Shown piece after piece: positions 26,438 through 34,329 of a stretch of 64,000 nt of DNA. The position numbers and the translations under genes were made by a program. The DNA comes from Leptospira limi (GTDB taxonomy: Bacteria > Spirochaetota > Leptospiria > Leptospirales > Leptospiraceae), in assembly GCF_026151395.1 (NCBI RefSeq), contig NZ_JAMQPV010000001.1, positions 806,001-870,000 on the forward strand. Direction: 5' to 3'. How positions within the stretch are numbered: position 1 is the first letter of the stretch; every line of letters begins with the position of its first letter. The notes beneath the pieces were generated by a model. The model was not told the origin of the DNA. It searched no databases and saw only the letters and a program-made list of their open reading frames with translations.

Positions 26438-27934
26438 CTAAGGAGAAGGAGAATTTTGCAAAATCGTTGCCGTAGACGCCTGGAAGTTGGCAACCGCGAC
26501 ATGATGATCGTACAATGCCTTAATTTCACGCACTGCAGCTTCCGCACTTGTCTGTTCGCGAATATTCACAAATAAAAGTGTAGAATCTCCCAAGGCAAAA
26601 CGTTCCCGTTCCATCTCTTCTAGTTTTCTGGCAAGTTCTACTTCATTTTGTGTGACGTTCACTCGTTTGGCTGAAGCAATGACTTCTGAGATTGCGTCTT
26701 GTACTTCGGTTTTGATTTTGTCTTTTGAGAATTGTAATTCTTGGTCAAGTTGGGCAATTTTTGCTTCTGCCGCTCCAATCATCCCACGAGGCCTTCTTGT
26801 TTGGATGGGAACATTCAAAACTAGTGAAGCTTCTAGTTCCGGCTTAGACCTTGTGACTGAACCAGGCCCTAAGTCCTGAGATCCTGCTACCACCAAATCC
26901 ACTTGCGGTTTGAGTGAGTTATAACCCATGTCCTGGTCCACTCGAGCTTTCTCTCGTTTGAATTCATAGTCCTGGATTTCTGGTCGGAACTTCCATGCAA
27001 TTTTGATGCTTTTGTCTAATTCAAGACCTTTGTAATCGATGGGTTTTGGAAATCCTATGGGCAATCTGTCTGTGGTTGGTAAAATCAAATTTCCATCTGC
27101 AGCTCGTAAGAATAGAGACAAATCAATTGCTGCTTTTTGCATTTCACGTTCAGCAGATACAAATTGTGACTCCCTTTGTAAAATAGCGCGATCATTATCA
27201 GTGCCTTCCATTTTGGGAATGTCACCTAACTTGATTCTTTGGGCTATTTGTTGTTGTCTGTTCTTTGCAATCTCTAACAAGTCTTTGTTGACCAAGTATT
27301 CTTGGCCACTTGCAACCCATTTCCAATACCGTTTGGTGGCTTCTTTGATTACTTCAATTTTTAACTTTTGGATTGATAACTCAGCAAGTTTACGATCAAT
27401 GTCTGCTTTCCTGAGGTCGGCCCTATTTTTATCAATCTCACGGTTTCTCATGAGTGGAACAACAGCACCAGCTCTTACTTCTCCATAATCATTGGTTTCT
27501 CTTCTTCCATCATAAACAGGGAATTTTCCACGACCAATGCGGTATCCAGCAAAAAAAGATGTCCCACCAAGCGGAGTTGGCTTTTCGAACACAGTGTCCG
27601 CTCCATTATTTGTGTAATAACCAATTGGTTTTGTTGTGCCCATAGCTTTGAATTGTAAATCAAAAGCACCTTCGGCCGCTAAATAATTGTATTCTGTTTC
27701 TGTTAATAGTTTTTCAGCAGCTAGAACAAGAGGATAGGATTTCTCAACCGACCGTAATAGTTCAGAAAGAGTTAATACTCCAGGTTGTTGGTTGATATAA
27801 TCTTGTGTATAAATATTGGGTCCATGTAAGGATTCGAAGGGATCCTTTGTTGGATCCGCTTCCAATAAAAAAGAAAAAAACATCCCAAAAGGGCATAACA
27901 ACGCCAATAAAAATCGATTTAATAGCGTTTTCAT
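26438..27934 (-). CDS. TolC-family outer membrane export channel protein
   Basis: 498 residues with a signal peptide (about 1-26). The body is two TolC-type helical halves with LTLSELLRSVEKSYPLVLAAEKLL early, LVVAGSQDLGPG in the middle and long Gln/Glu/Ala-rich helices such as AAEAKIAQLDQELQFSKDKI. An unusual stretch lies between repeats (FFAGYRIGRGKFPVYDGRRE). It should form the outer-membrane/periplasmic duct of a tripartite exporter. The start overlaps the stop of the HlyD-family gene by four bases; the three-gene cassette is HlyD-like, TolC-like and an ABC protein. Confidence 0.9.
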   Translation of the reverse strand: MKTLLNRFLLALLCPFGMFFSFLLEADPTKDPFESLHGPNIYTQDYINQQPGVLTLSELLRSVEKSYPLVLAAEKLLTETEYNYLAAEGAFDLQFKAMGTTKPIGYYTNNGADTVFEKPTPLGGTSFFAGYRIGRGKFPVYDGRRETNDYGEVRAGAVVPLMRNREIDKNRADLRKADIDRKLAELSIQKLKIEVIKEATKRYWKWVASGQEYLVNKDLLEIAKNRQQQIAQRIKLGDIPKMEGTDNDRAILQRESQFVSAEREMQKAAIDLSLFLRAADGNLILPTTDRLPIGFPKPIDYKGLELDKSIKIAWKFRPEIQDYEFKREKARVDQDMGYNSLKPQVDLVVAGSQDLGPGSVTRSKPELEASLVLNVPIQTRRPRGMIGAAEAKIAQLDQELQFSKDKIKTEVQDAISEVIASAKRVNVTQNEVELARKLEEMERERFALGDSTLLFVNIREQTSAEAAVREIKALYDHHVAVANFQASTATILQNSPSP

Positions 27935-29280
27935 TTTGTCTTTTCTCCTCCTCCATTTTCATCTAACAATGATTTCATTTCAGGATCATCCATTGGTAAA
28001 TTTGGAGGGAAATCATTGAACCTTCTCCACAATTCATAACCAACACTAACTCGATTTAGAAAAATCCATCCTTTTGCTCTTACCCCTTGTCGGAGGTAAC
28101 GACTCGATGGCCACTGACGATCTTCATTATCAGGGATCACAAGGACACGGAAATTTCCAGATCCATTGTCTGTGATGTCTACAAGTTTGACTACTCCTCC
28201 AAAAGTTCCAACAGCAGTTTCGGGCCAACCACTGATTTGTAAAACTGGATACCCTTGGAATTGTAATCGAACTTTTCTTCCTTCACCAACTAATGGAATA
28301 TCGTTTCCTGAGATAAATAATTCTACAGCTTTGTCTTCCGCATCGGGGACAAGGATGGCAACTCCATCACCTTCTTTCACTTGTTGTGTGTCAGGATTCA
28401 CAAGGATTCTCATGATGGTTCCATCTCTTGGAGCAAACACTTCTTGGTTTTCTTGTCTTGATAACCTAGCTTCTAATTTTGGAAGGTCTTCTAAGACTCT
28501 CGCAACTTCAGATTGTGCAGATGCAAGTGATGCTTTTGCATCATTGATAGATGCTTCTGCATCTTGTTGGACTTTGCCTGTATCACTATTTAACGCTCGT
28601 TCCTCTTTGACAGCAGCATCATAAGTTGCCCTTGCACGATCGAGACCGGTTTCCGCATTTGTATGGTCAAGTTCTGCAAGTTCCAATGTACGTTTGGAGG
28701 TTAAACCTTTTTCCCATAATTGTTTTTGGCGGTCTAAATTGAGATTTGCTGTTTTTAAGGCAGCCTTCGCTGCATCTACGGCTTGTTCGCTGGCACGGAC
28801 TCTGTCTCTTGCCATCATCATACGAGAATCAGCTGCACTCACAGCACTACCTTTTGACGAACGTAAACTTAAAATCCTAGAACGGATGTTATCTTCTCTG
28901 GAACGTGCAGCTTCGAGTCTTTGTAAGAGTGCATTTCTTTCTTCTCGGATCCTAGTGATAAAATTGGGATCATTGTCTGATATGTCAATGATCGGATCTC
29001 CTTTTTTCACACGAGTACCTTCATGGACATGCCATTTAACAACTCTACCACTTATTGGAGATTCAATTACTTGTTGGCGATCCAGCGGGGCATATGCCAC
29101 CACCCGGCCAAAACCCATAGTGGTTTGTTGCCATGGAACATAAAGTAAGATGAGAACACTAAGAAAAAAAATAACAGTTAAGATATAGGCTAAACTTTGT
29201 GCCGGAAGTGCAGTTTGTACCAATCGATATGATGGCAGATTTTTGCGAAGTTTCCATTTGGGTGACATATTTGTTTTCAT
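27931..29280 (-). CDS. HlyD-family membrane fusion protein
   Basis: 449 residues. One membrane helix (about 28-50) follows a basic N terminus. A biotinyl-lipoyl-like first half has VIESPISGRVVKWHVHEGTRVKKGDPIIDISDNDPNF, a long coiled hairpin follows (about 115-270, with RNALLQRLEAARSRED and ASINDAKASLASAQSEVARVLEDL), then the second half-motif FAPRDGTIMRILVNPDTQQVKEGDGVAILV. It links the inner-membrane ABC protein (7 bases upstream) to the TolC-like channel. The C-terminal part has a beta-barrel-like region with a WPETAVGTFGGVVKLV segment. Confidence 0.93.
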   Translation of the reverse strand: MKTNMSPKWKLRKNLPSYRLVQTALPAQSLAYILTVIFFLSVLILLYVPWQQTTMGFGRVVAYAPLDRQQVIESPISGRVVKWHVHEGTRVKKGDPIIDISDNDPNFITRIREERNALLQRLEAARSREDNIRSRILSLRSSKGSAVSAADSRMMMARDRVRASEQAVDAAKAALKTANLNLDRQKQLWEKGLTSKRTLELAELDHTNAETGLDRARATYDAAVKEERALNSDTGKVQQDAEASINDAKASLASAQSEVARVLEDLPKLEARLSRQENQEVFAPRDGTIMRILVNPDTQQVKEGDGVAILVPDAEDKAVELFISGNDIPLVGEGRKVRLQFQGYPVLQISGWPETAVGTFGGVVKLVDITDNGSGNFRVLVIPDNEDRQWPSSRYLRQGVRAKGWIFLNRVSVGYELWRRFNDFPPNLPMDDPEMKSLLDENGGGEKTK

Positions 29281-29286
29281 AGTGAT

Positions 29287-31515
29287 TTATGAATTAACCT
29301 TTAAGGAATGAGAATCATCTTCTAACCTTAGGATTTGGTCCATTTGTCCAAGAATAGTTGGTGATTTGGATACAATGAATAGAGTCCATTCCCGATTTTT
29401 CTGGAGCAAAACTTTCAAACAAGAAGTTAACAAAGGTGGAGGTAATTGGTCAAGAATTCCGTCGATCAGGATCAGCTTTGGATTTCCAATGATAACTCTT
29501 GTTAGCATTAACAATGCAGATTGGACATTGTCAAATGGATGCCCAAAGGTCAACAGTTGTGTGTGGATTCCTTGTGGTAATGTTTGAATTGTTTTCCAAA
29601 GTCCAAAATCTTCTAAAAGATCTCGTATTGTAATCAGAGAAATTTCTTCTCGTCCCACTCTGATATTTTCCAAAATCGTTCCTTCAAAAATTTCATTCCC
29701 TCTGATGAGAACTGTATACGATTGAATCTGCTCTTTTGAAACTTCATGGATATTTTGATGGTTGTATTCAACGATCCCTGAGTTTGGTTCTCTTAATCCA
29801 CTGAGTAAATCAAGTAAGATATGCGCATCGTAAGGTGTATTGGAAGTGACACCTATTGTTTTTCCTGCTTGGACTTTAAGATTGAATTGATTGAATATTT
29901 TATGTCCATTGGCTAGTGAATAATCGACACCTGATAATTGAACTTGGATTGGGCCTTCCGGAATTTCAAAAGGAACCGTTTTGGCGGTTAATGTTGGCAA
30001 ATGGAAAACAGAATTAATTTTATCAACGGCTGCTATTAAACTATAAAAACTATCCAATTGTTTTCCAAACTTGGATATATCATTGAGAACCTTTGCAATC
30101 ACTAACTCTGCGGCGACTAATTGTCCAATTGTCAATTGTCTATGAATGACCAAATACCCTCCAATCCCTAATACGATTGCACTTGCTAACGCTTGTATAC
30201 CGACAAGTCCTATGATTTGTTTGATAAAAACAGAGAAGTATTTTTTGCGAGCAAAAAGATAGTCACGTATGATGGAATCTGCTTTTTCAATCGCAAAATG
30301 AGATCCAAACGTAGAATGGAATAAAGCTGAATGTCTTGAAATTTCCTCGAGCCATGCAGCTACCTTATACTTCTCCTTTGAAATTTTGATGTAGTTTTCA
30401 GAAGCAGGTTTGCCTAATTGGTAAATAACAACGTAACCACCTACAACCAATATAAACAAAGAAAAAACAATAAAAATTGGATGGTAAAATGAGATGAGTA
30501 CAAACCCAATAACGGTTGTTAGCACAACAGCTAATCCATCAACCAAAAGGGAATGTATAGATTTTTGGATCGTCATCGTATCAAAAAATCGATTCACAAG
30601 TTCAGGATTATGGTGTTTGTCCAAGGCATCTTGTTTGATCCTTGGAAAACGAACAGCAAACTCAGTGGCGATCCTAACAAACACTCTTCTTTGTAAAATT
30701 TCTACCACATAAATCTGAATGGTTTGCATTGCCCCAGCAAAACCCAAGAAAAAGACAACTAAGAAAGTTAGAATGATGACTGGTTGTAATAAAACTCCGA
30801 AGGCAACAATATTGACTAAGGAAGATGTAGCAACTGGAACAACTAATGATAAAATTCCAATTCCAATTCCATAAATAAAAACAATCCAAACATCTTTTGA
30901 CTCAATGCGTATGAGATGATAAATTTGTTTGATTGCATTTTTGACTGCAGAAGATGTGGAATGAGTTTCCTTTTGCGATGAAAAAGGAAACAATGGTTCT
31001 GCGACAATCCAATCCACAACATCCTTCGTTGATTTAATTTCAAATAGTTTAAGAAACTCTTTTTCTGAAATCCATTCTTCATCACCAATATGATTGTGAA
31101 GCGGTCGGATGAGGTATGAGGATGCATGGTATCCTAAAATCGCATAAAATTCAGGAAGACCAAGTTCCTTATTTTTAATTTGAAATAAAAAAGGTGCTTC
31201 TTTGGTGATATTACTCCGAATTTCCAAAATGGATTTTTGGACGAAGTTAAGTTTAATTTGGTATTGGTGAGAAGCTGCAATTAAGTAATCCAGAAATTCC
31301 AGTTTTGCTTCATGCGGGAATTTACTGCGAAGGGATCGAAAACCTTCCAATATTTGACTTGGGACTGATTGAATGCTTAAAGATTCGGCTAAAAAGTCTA
31401 AAATGGACTGAGCAAGAGACTCACCAGTCGAAAGTCGTATTGGAAGTTCGATTTCCTTTGCTTTAAAGAGTTGGCTTCGGAAATGGCGAAGCAACGATTT
31501 TATTAATTTTAACAT
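29287..31515 (-). CDS. ABC exporter-like protein with degenerate, probably inactive ATPase domain
   Basis: 742 residues. Residues 1-200 form an N-terminal extension of unknown family; a six-helix type-I exporter membrane domain follows (about 208-480), then a nucleotide-binding-like domain (525-735). Its motifs are broken. The Walker A region (556-565, VTSNTPYDAH) has Asp563 in place of the catalytic Lys. Walker B reads LILIDG (681-686) with Gly for the catalytic Glu. The signature segment is FDNVQ (661-665) rather than LSGGQ. The Q-loop Gln is Ile604 and the H-loop His is Lys717. The frame is intact, so this is not a recent pseudogene. It is probably a non-hydrolytic subunit in the HlyD/TolC cassette. 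Confidence 0.85.
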   Translation of the reverse strand: MLKLIKSLLRHFRSQLFKAKEIELPIRLSTGESLAQSILDFLAESLSIQSVPSQILEGFRSLRSKFPHEAKLEFLDYLIAASHQYQIKLNFVQKSILEIRSNITKEAPFLFQIKNKELGLPEFYAILGYHASSYLIRPLHNHIGDEEWISEKEFLKLFEIKSTKDVVDWIVAEPLFPFSSQKETHSTSSAVKNAIKQIYHLIRIESKDVWIVFIYGIGIGILSLVVPVATSSLVNIVAFGVLLQPVIILTFLVVFFLGFAGAMQTIQIYVVEILQRRVFVRIATEFAVRFPRIKQDALDKHHNPELVNRFFDTMTIQKSIHSLLVDGLAVVLTTVIGFVLISFYHPIFIVFSLFILVVGGYVVIYQLGKPASENYIKISKEKYKVAAWLEEISRHSALFHSTFGSHFAIEKADSIIRDYLFARKKYFSVFIKQIIGLVGIQALASAIVLGIGGYLVIHRQLTIGQLVAAELVIAKVLNDISKFGKQLDSFYSLIAAVDKINSVFHLPTLTAKTVPFEIPEGPIQVQLSGVDYSLANGHKIFNQFNLKVQAGKTIGVTSNTPYDAHILLDLLSGLREPNSGIVEYNHQNIHEVSKEQIQSYTVLIRGNEIFEGTILENIRVGREEISLITIRDLLEDFGLWKTIQTLPQGIHTQLLTFGHPFDNVQSALLMLTRVIIGNPKLILIDGILDQLPPPLLTSCLKVLLQKNREWTLFIVSKSPTILGQMDQILRLEDDSHSLKVNS

Positions 31516-31545
31516 GTGAATTTCAATTCGTGCTTTAGACTCCTC

Positions 31546-31574
31546 TTGACAAAACTTAGTTTTTGATTTTCTAT
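31546..31574 (+). promoter_or_regulatory. Sigma70-type promoter for the YceI gene
   Basis: TTGACA (31546-31551), a 17-base spacer and TTCTAT (31569-31574) precede the ATG at 31593. A Shine-Dalgarno AGAGG lies five bases before that ATG and settles the start. Confidence 0.5.
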
Positions 31575-31592
31575 TTTTGGATAGAGGATTCT

Positions 31593-32198
31593 ATGAAAAT
31601 TTTTTATTCTATTTTAGCTTTATTCATTGTCGGCATTTTGGGGCCAATTGTTGCAGAAGAAAATTGTGAATATGTGTATGATCCCAACAAAACCAACTTA
31701 GAATGGACAGCGTTCAAGTTTACTGAAAAAACAGGTGTTAAAGGTAAATTTGATAACATTCAAGTTACGGGAAAAACGAAAGACAAATCAAAGTTTGGTG
31801 TCGCAGAAAAAATTCGATTCCAAATTGACAGTTCGTCCGTGAACTCATCCAATCCAGATCGCGATGCCAAAATCAAAAAGTTTTTCTTTGGATCTGTAAA
31901 AGGAAATCAAAAATTAACAGGTCATTTTTCAGACCTCACATCGGGAGAAACTGGCACTGCAAAATTACACCTACAATTTGGAAAATTCAAAACATCAGTT
32001 CCCGTAAACTTTGTATGGAAAGATGATACGGTAGAAGTAGTGGGAACAGTGGATGTGGCAACTCTTGGTTTAACACAAGGTTTATCTAAATTAAATGCAG
32101 AGTGTAATGATTTACACAAAGATGCAGATGGAGTGAGTAAACTTTGGCCTACAGTTGATGTGAAAGTAGTTTCCACATTGAAAAAAGTTTGTAAGTAA
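31593..32198 (+). CDS. YceI-family exported lipid-binding-like protein
   Basis: 201 residues from the ATG at 31593, chosen for its AGAGG site; a frame extension to 31563 lacks one. The signal peptide ends near ILGPIVA-EE. The YceI lipocalin-like barrel shows YVYDPNKTNLEWTAFKFTEKTGVKGKFDNI, SSVNSSNPDRDAKIKKFFFGS and GTVDVATLGLTQGLSKLNAEC. Family members bind isoprenoid or fatty-acid-like ligands in the periplasm. A second YceI gene is at 39904 and a decayed YceI tail at 34241. It has its own promoter and diverges from the ABC gene. Confidence 0.88.
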   Translation: MKIFYSILALFIVGILGPIVAEENCEYVYDPNKTNLEWTAFKFTEKTGVKGKFDNIQVTGKTKDKSKFGVAEKIRFQIDSSSVNSSNPDRDAKIKKFFFGSVKGNQKLTGHFSDLTSGETGTAKLHLQFGKFKTSVPVNFVWKDDTVEVVGTVDVATLGLTQGLSKLNAECNDLHKDADGVSKLWPTVDVKVVSTLKKVCK

Positions 32199-32236
32199 TA
32201 TCGTTTTGATTTAAAGAAATAATATTTTGTTAACTC

Positions 32237-32686
32237 ATGTTAGATATTAAGATAAAAAAACTTTCCTCGAATGAGTTGGATGAATTTGTCGCACTCATTC
32301 GAGTTTTTGAAGAAGTATTTGAAATGAAACAGTTTCAAATGCCAAACGAGAGTTACCTTCAATCTCTTTTATCTCGAGATGATTTTTTTGTTTTTGTTAC
32401 ATTACTTGATGGAAAGGTAATCGCTGGACTCACTGCTTATCTATTGAGACAGTATTATTCTGAAAGACCACTCGTTTATATTTTTGATTTGGCAGTACAA
32501 TCAAAATGGCAACGAAACGGAATTGGTAAATCGTTAATCAAAAAGATCAATGAACATTGTAAAAAAGAAGGGATGGAAGAAGTATTTGTCCAAGCAGATT
32601 TGGCCGATGAGTATGCATTAGATTTTTACAGATCTACTGGTGGTCTTCCAGAAGAGGTAATTCACTTCACGTATCCTTTAAATTAA
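32237..32686 (+). CDS. GNAT acetyltransferase resembling AAC(3)-I
   Basis: 149 residues, the size of AAC(3)-I aminoglycoside 3-N-acetyltransferases. The match is along the whole length in pattern: an RVFEEVFEM front, YLQSLLSRDDFFVFVTLLDGKVIAGLTAYLL, then YIFDLAVQSKWQRNGIGKSLI with the acetyl-CoA loop Q/R-x-x-G-x-G/A, and VFVQADLADEYALDFYRS before an HFTYPL end. It may acetylate an aminoglycoside, but many relatives have other amine substrates, so resistance is not claimed. It lies 38 bases after the YceI gene. Confidence 0.75.
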   Translation: MLDIKIKKLSSNELDEFVALIRVFEEVFEMKQFQMPNESYLQSLLSRDDFFVFVTLLDGKVIAGLTAYLLRQYYSERPLVYIFDLAVQSKWQRNGIGKSLIKKINEHCKKEGMEEVFVQADLADEYALDFYRSTGGLPEEVIHFTYPLN

Positions 32687-32788
32687 TTCTTTTCATTTTT
32701 TTAGTTCTCTAATTGAGAAACTTCCTCTCTATGAATTTGTTTACATAAAATTGGAATAGAATGATTGTAAGCCATTACGAGGCATTTT

Positions 32789-33355
32789 ATGAAATATATT
32801 TTTGTATTCTTATTCCTAATTGTGATTGGGTGTAACACACAGCAGAAAACCAATCACCAAAAGAATTCAAATGAAAACGATACCATTCAGCTCAGTGAAT
32901 CGGATCTTTACAAAGGTCCCGATTTACTCAGTCCTCCCAATTCTCCTGGATTTCAATATTCCAGTTACCTTCCAATTTCGTTTGATGAGTTCCTTGAACG
33001 CGGTTTTAGTGAAGAAAATTCTAAGGGAATGAAAATATTCAATTCGAGAAACAAAATCATTTTAAAACTGATGGCGTATCCAACAAAAAATTTGGATTCG
33101 GATGAAATTGGAAGAAGAGATACCTTTGCGCTTTTTTATCCAAATATGAAAGCCATCATTCACATTTATGATTCTAAGTTAAAATTTAAATACAAAGACC
33201 AAAATTTTTTATTCATTTTCCAATCCCAATTGGTTCCTTATTTACGATCGGAAGCGAAACTTGGAGATTTAGTAGGATTATTTGTACTACATGCTACCTA
33301 CGATGAATTTTCAAACACGCATGTGATACTTGTGAATGAATTTCATAAATACTAA
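32789..33355 (+). CDS. Hypothetical lipoprotein
   Basis: 188 residues. The signal ends at LIVIGC, a good lipobox (Cys15). The mature protein begins with an Asn/Gln/Ser-rich stretch and has no recognised domain. It contains a mainly hydrophilic C-terminal half with YKDQNFLFIFQSQLVPY and VGLFVLHATYDEF. Function unknown. It is transcribed alone, after about 100 bases without a gene, and converges with the SRPBCC gene. Confidence 0.6.
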   Translation: MKYIFVFLFLIVIGCNTQQKTNHQKNSNENDTIQLSESDLYKGPDLLSPPNSPGFQYSSYLPISFDEFLERGFSEENSKGMKIFNSRNKIILKLMAYPTKNLDSDEIGRRDTFALFYPNMKAIIHIYDSKLKFKYKDQNFLFIFQSQLVPYLRSEAKLGDLVGLFVLHATYDEFSNTHVILVNEFHKY

Positions 33356-33387
33356 ATCAATTTTTTATGGAATAACTCCTAACTGAT

Positions 33388-33858
33388 TCACAAATGGATA
33401 TGTCCTGCTAAGTGCTTACCTGTTTCTAAGTACGTTTTTAGATTGGAAAGAACACTTGGCCATCCAGACGAAATGCCATTAAACATTTGTGGGTCTAAAT
33501 CTAAGTGAGTGACAGTCAATCGAACAAGTCCATTTGCATAATTGGAAATTTCGAACGTGACTCGAGAGTGTTTTGATTCATCGTCTTTATCTTTCGGTCG
33601 TGACCATGAAATCACTAATTTGTTAGGAGGATCTATTTCCAAAACTTTACCTACGATATCAACGGTTTTTGTTTCATCCATCTTCACATGTTTCCACTCC
33701 GATCCAAGTTTCCATTCTGATACATTGATATGAGCAGGATTTTTGGACAAAGGATCTGACCAATACTTACTTGTGATTTCTGGATCGGTGATTGCATTCC
33801 ATACCTTTTCTGGTGTACTTAGAATAAATGTCACATAAACAAAGTTATATTGTTCCAT
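33388..33858 (-). CDS. SRPBCC (AHSA1/START-like) protein
   Basis: 156 residues of the AHSA1-like SRPBCC fold, a deep hydrophobic ligand pocket. Diagnostic segments are STPEKVWNAITDPEITSKYW at the front, LEIDPPNKLVISWSRP, and a C-terminal SGWPSVLSNLKTYLETGK. Members near arsR genes are usually small stress or ligand-binding proteins of unknown substrate. The start overlaps the arsR stop by 14 bases, so both are made from one mRNA under the operator upstream of arsR. Confidence 0.85.
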   Translation of the reverse strand: MEQYNFVYVTFILSTPEKVWNAITDPEITSKYWSDPLSKNPAHINVSEWKLGSEWKHVKMDETKTVDIVGKVLEIDPPNKLVISWSRPKDKDDESKHSRVTFEISNYANGLVRLTVTHLDLDPQMFNGISSGWPSVLSNLKTYLETGKHLAGHIHL

Positions 33859-34189
33859 GGCTTTCTCCTTCTAATTGTGTTTTGATTTCGTGTAAAAATC
33901 CTAAACGATTCTCTTCAAATTTACGTACCCATCGTTCATAAACTTCGTAAATCGGAACAGGATTGAGAAAATGAAGTTTCTCTCTTCCTTTCCAAACCAC
34001 TGTTACCAAGTTTGCCTTGACCAAAATCTCAATGTGTTGGGTTGCCGATTGCCTTTGCATGTCGAGTTTTTCGCAGAGTTGGGTCAGAGTTTGTCCATTT
34101 TTAGAGAATAGAAGGTCTAGAACCTTTCTCCGGTTCGGATCTGCCATTGCCTTGAAAATGAGGTCTGTCCCTTTTCCTTCTTTTTGCAC
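33845..34189 (-). CDS. ArsR-family transcriptional regulator
   Basis: 114 residues, a winged helix-turn-helix. AMADPNRRKVLDLLFSKNGQTLTQLCEKLDMQRQSATQHIEILVKANLVTVVWKGREKLHFLNPVP is the whole DNA-binding core, with the recognition helix around QRQSATQHIEIL. The metal-binding Cys motif of arsenic/zinc sensors (ELCVCDL) is absent; the paired SRPBCC gene suggests a small-molecule or unknown signal. The start is a GTG at 34189. The strong promoter upstream puts the transcription start almost on that codon, so the mRNA is probably leaderless. It likely represses its own operon. Confidence 0.9.
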   Translation of the reverse strand: MQKEGKGTDLIFKAMADPNRRKVLDLLFSKNGQTLTQLCEKLDMQRQSATQHIEILVKANLVTVVWKGREKLHFLNPVPIYEVYERWVRKFEENRLGFLHEIKTQLEGESHGTI

Positions 34190-34197
34190 GTAAATTT

Positions 34198-34225
34198 ATT
34201 ATGCAGGTAAATACCTGCATGTCAA
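34198..34225 (-). promoter_or_regulatory. Promoter with embedded ArsR operator (nearly leaderless mRNA)
   Basis: On the minus strand TTGACA (34225-34220), 16 bases, then CATAAT (34203-34198). The spacer and box edges form a perfect 9-bp inverted repeat, ATGCAGGTA-AA-TACCTGCAT (34201-34220), the normal kind of ArsR site. The GTG of arsR lies 8 bases after the -10 box, leaving no room for a Shine-Dalgarno site. Confidence 0.65.
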
Positions 34226-34240
34226 GGAGATTTTTGAACT

Positions 34241-34324
34241 TTAAGTGCAAAGTGTTGGGATTGTCACAAAAGTTTAGGTGGAGTGAGTTATCTTTGGCCT
34301 ATAGTTGGTGGGAAAGCAATATGA
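34241..34324 (+). pseudogene. Decayed 3' fragment of a YceI-family gene
   Basis: In one frame the segment reads LSAKCWDCHK...GGVSYLWPIVGGKAI and a stop. It lines up without gaps with residues of the intact YceI protein coded at 32091-32171 (LNAECNDLHK...DGVSKLWPTVDVKVV): by hand count 14 of 27 residues and 61 of 81 bases agree. Just before it the frame is closed by a stop, and no start or Shine-Dalgarno site exists. It is the remnant of a lost paralogue or an old local duplication. It fills the gap between the arsR promoter and ligA. Confidence 0.65.
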
Positions 34325-34329
34325 ACCAG

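Noticed and set aside
29287..31515. ABC gene as a frameshifted pseudogene
   Set aside because: The frame is complete over 742 codons, the membrane domain is intact and partner genes overlap or abut normally; it is better read as a diverged working protein.
32237..32686. Acquired antibiotic-resistance cassette
   Set aside because: No integron, insertion sequence or repeat is near and base composition looks like the neighbours.
33388..34189. ArsR gene as part of an arsenic resistance operon
   Set aside because: The ArsR protein lacks the metal-binding Cys motif and is paired with an SRPBCC protein, not with arsenite transporters.
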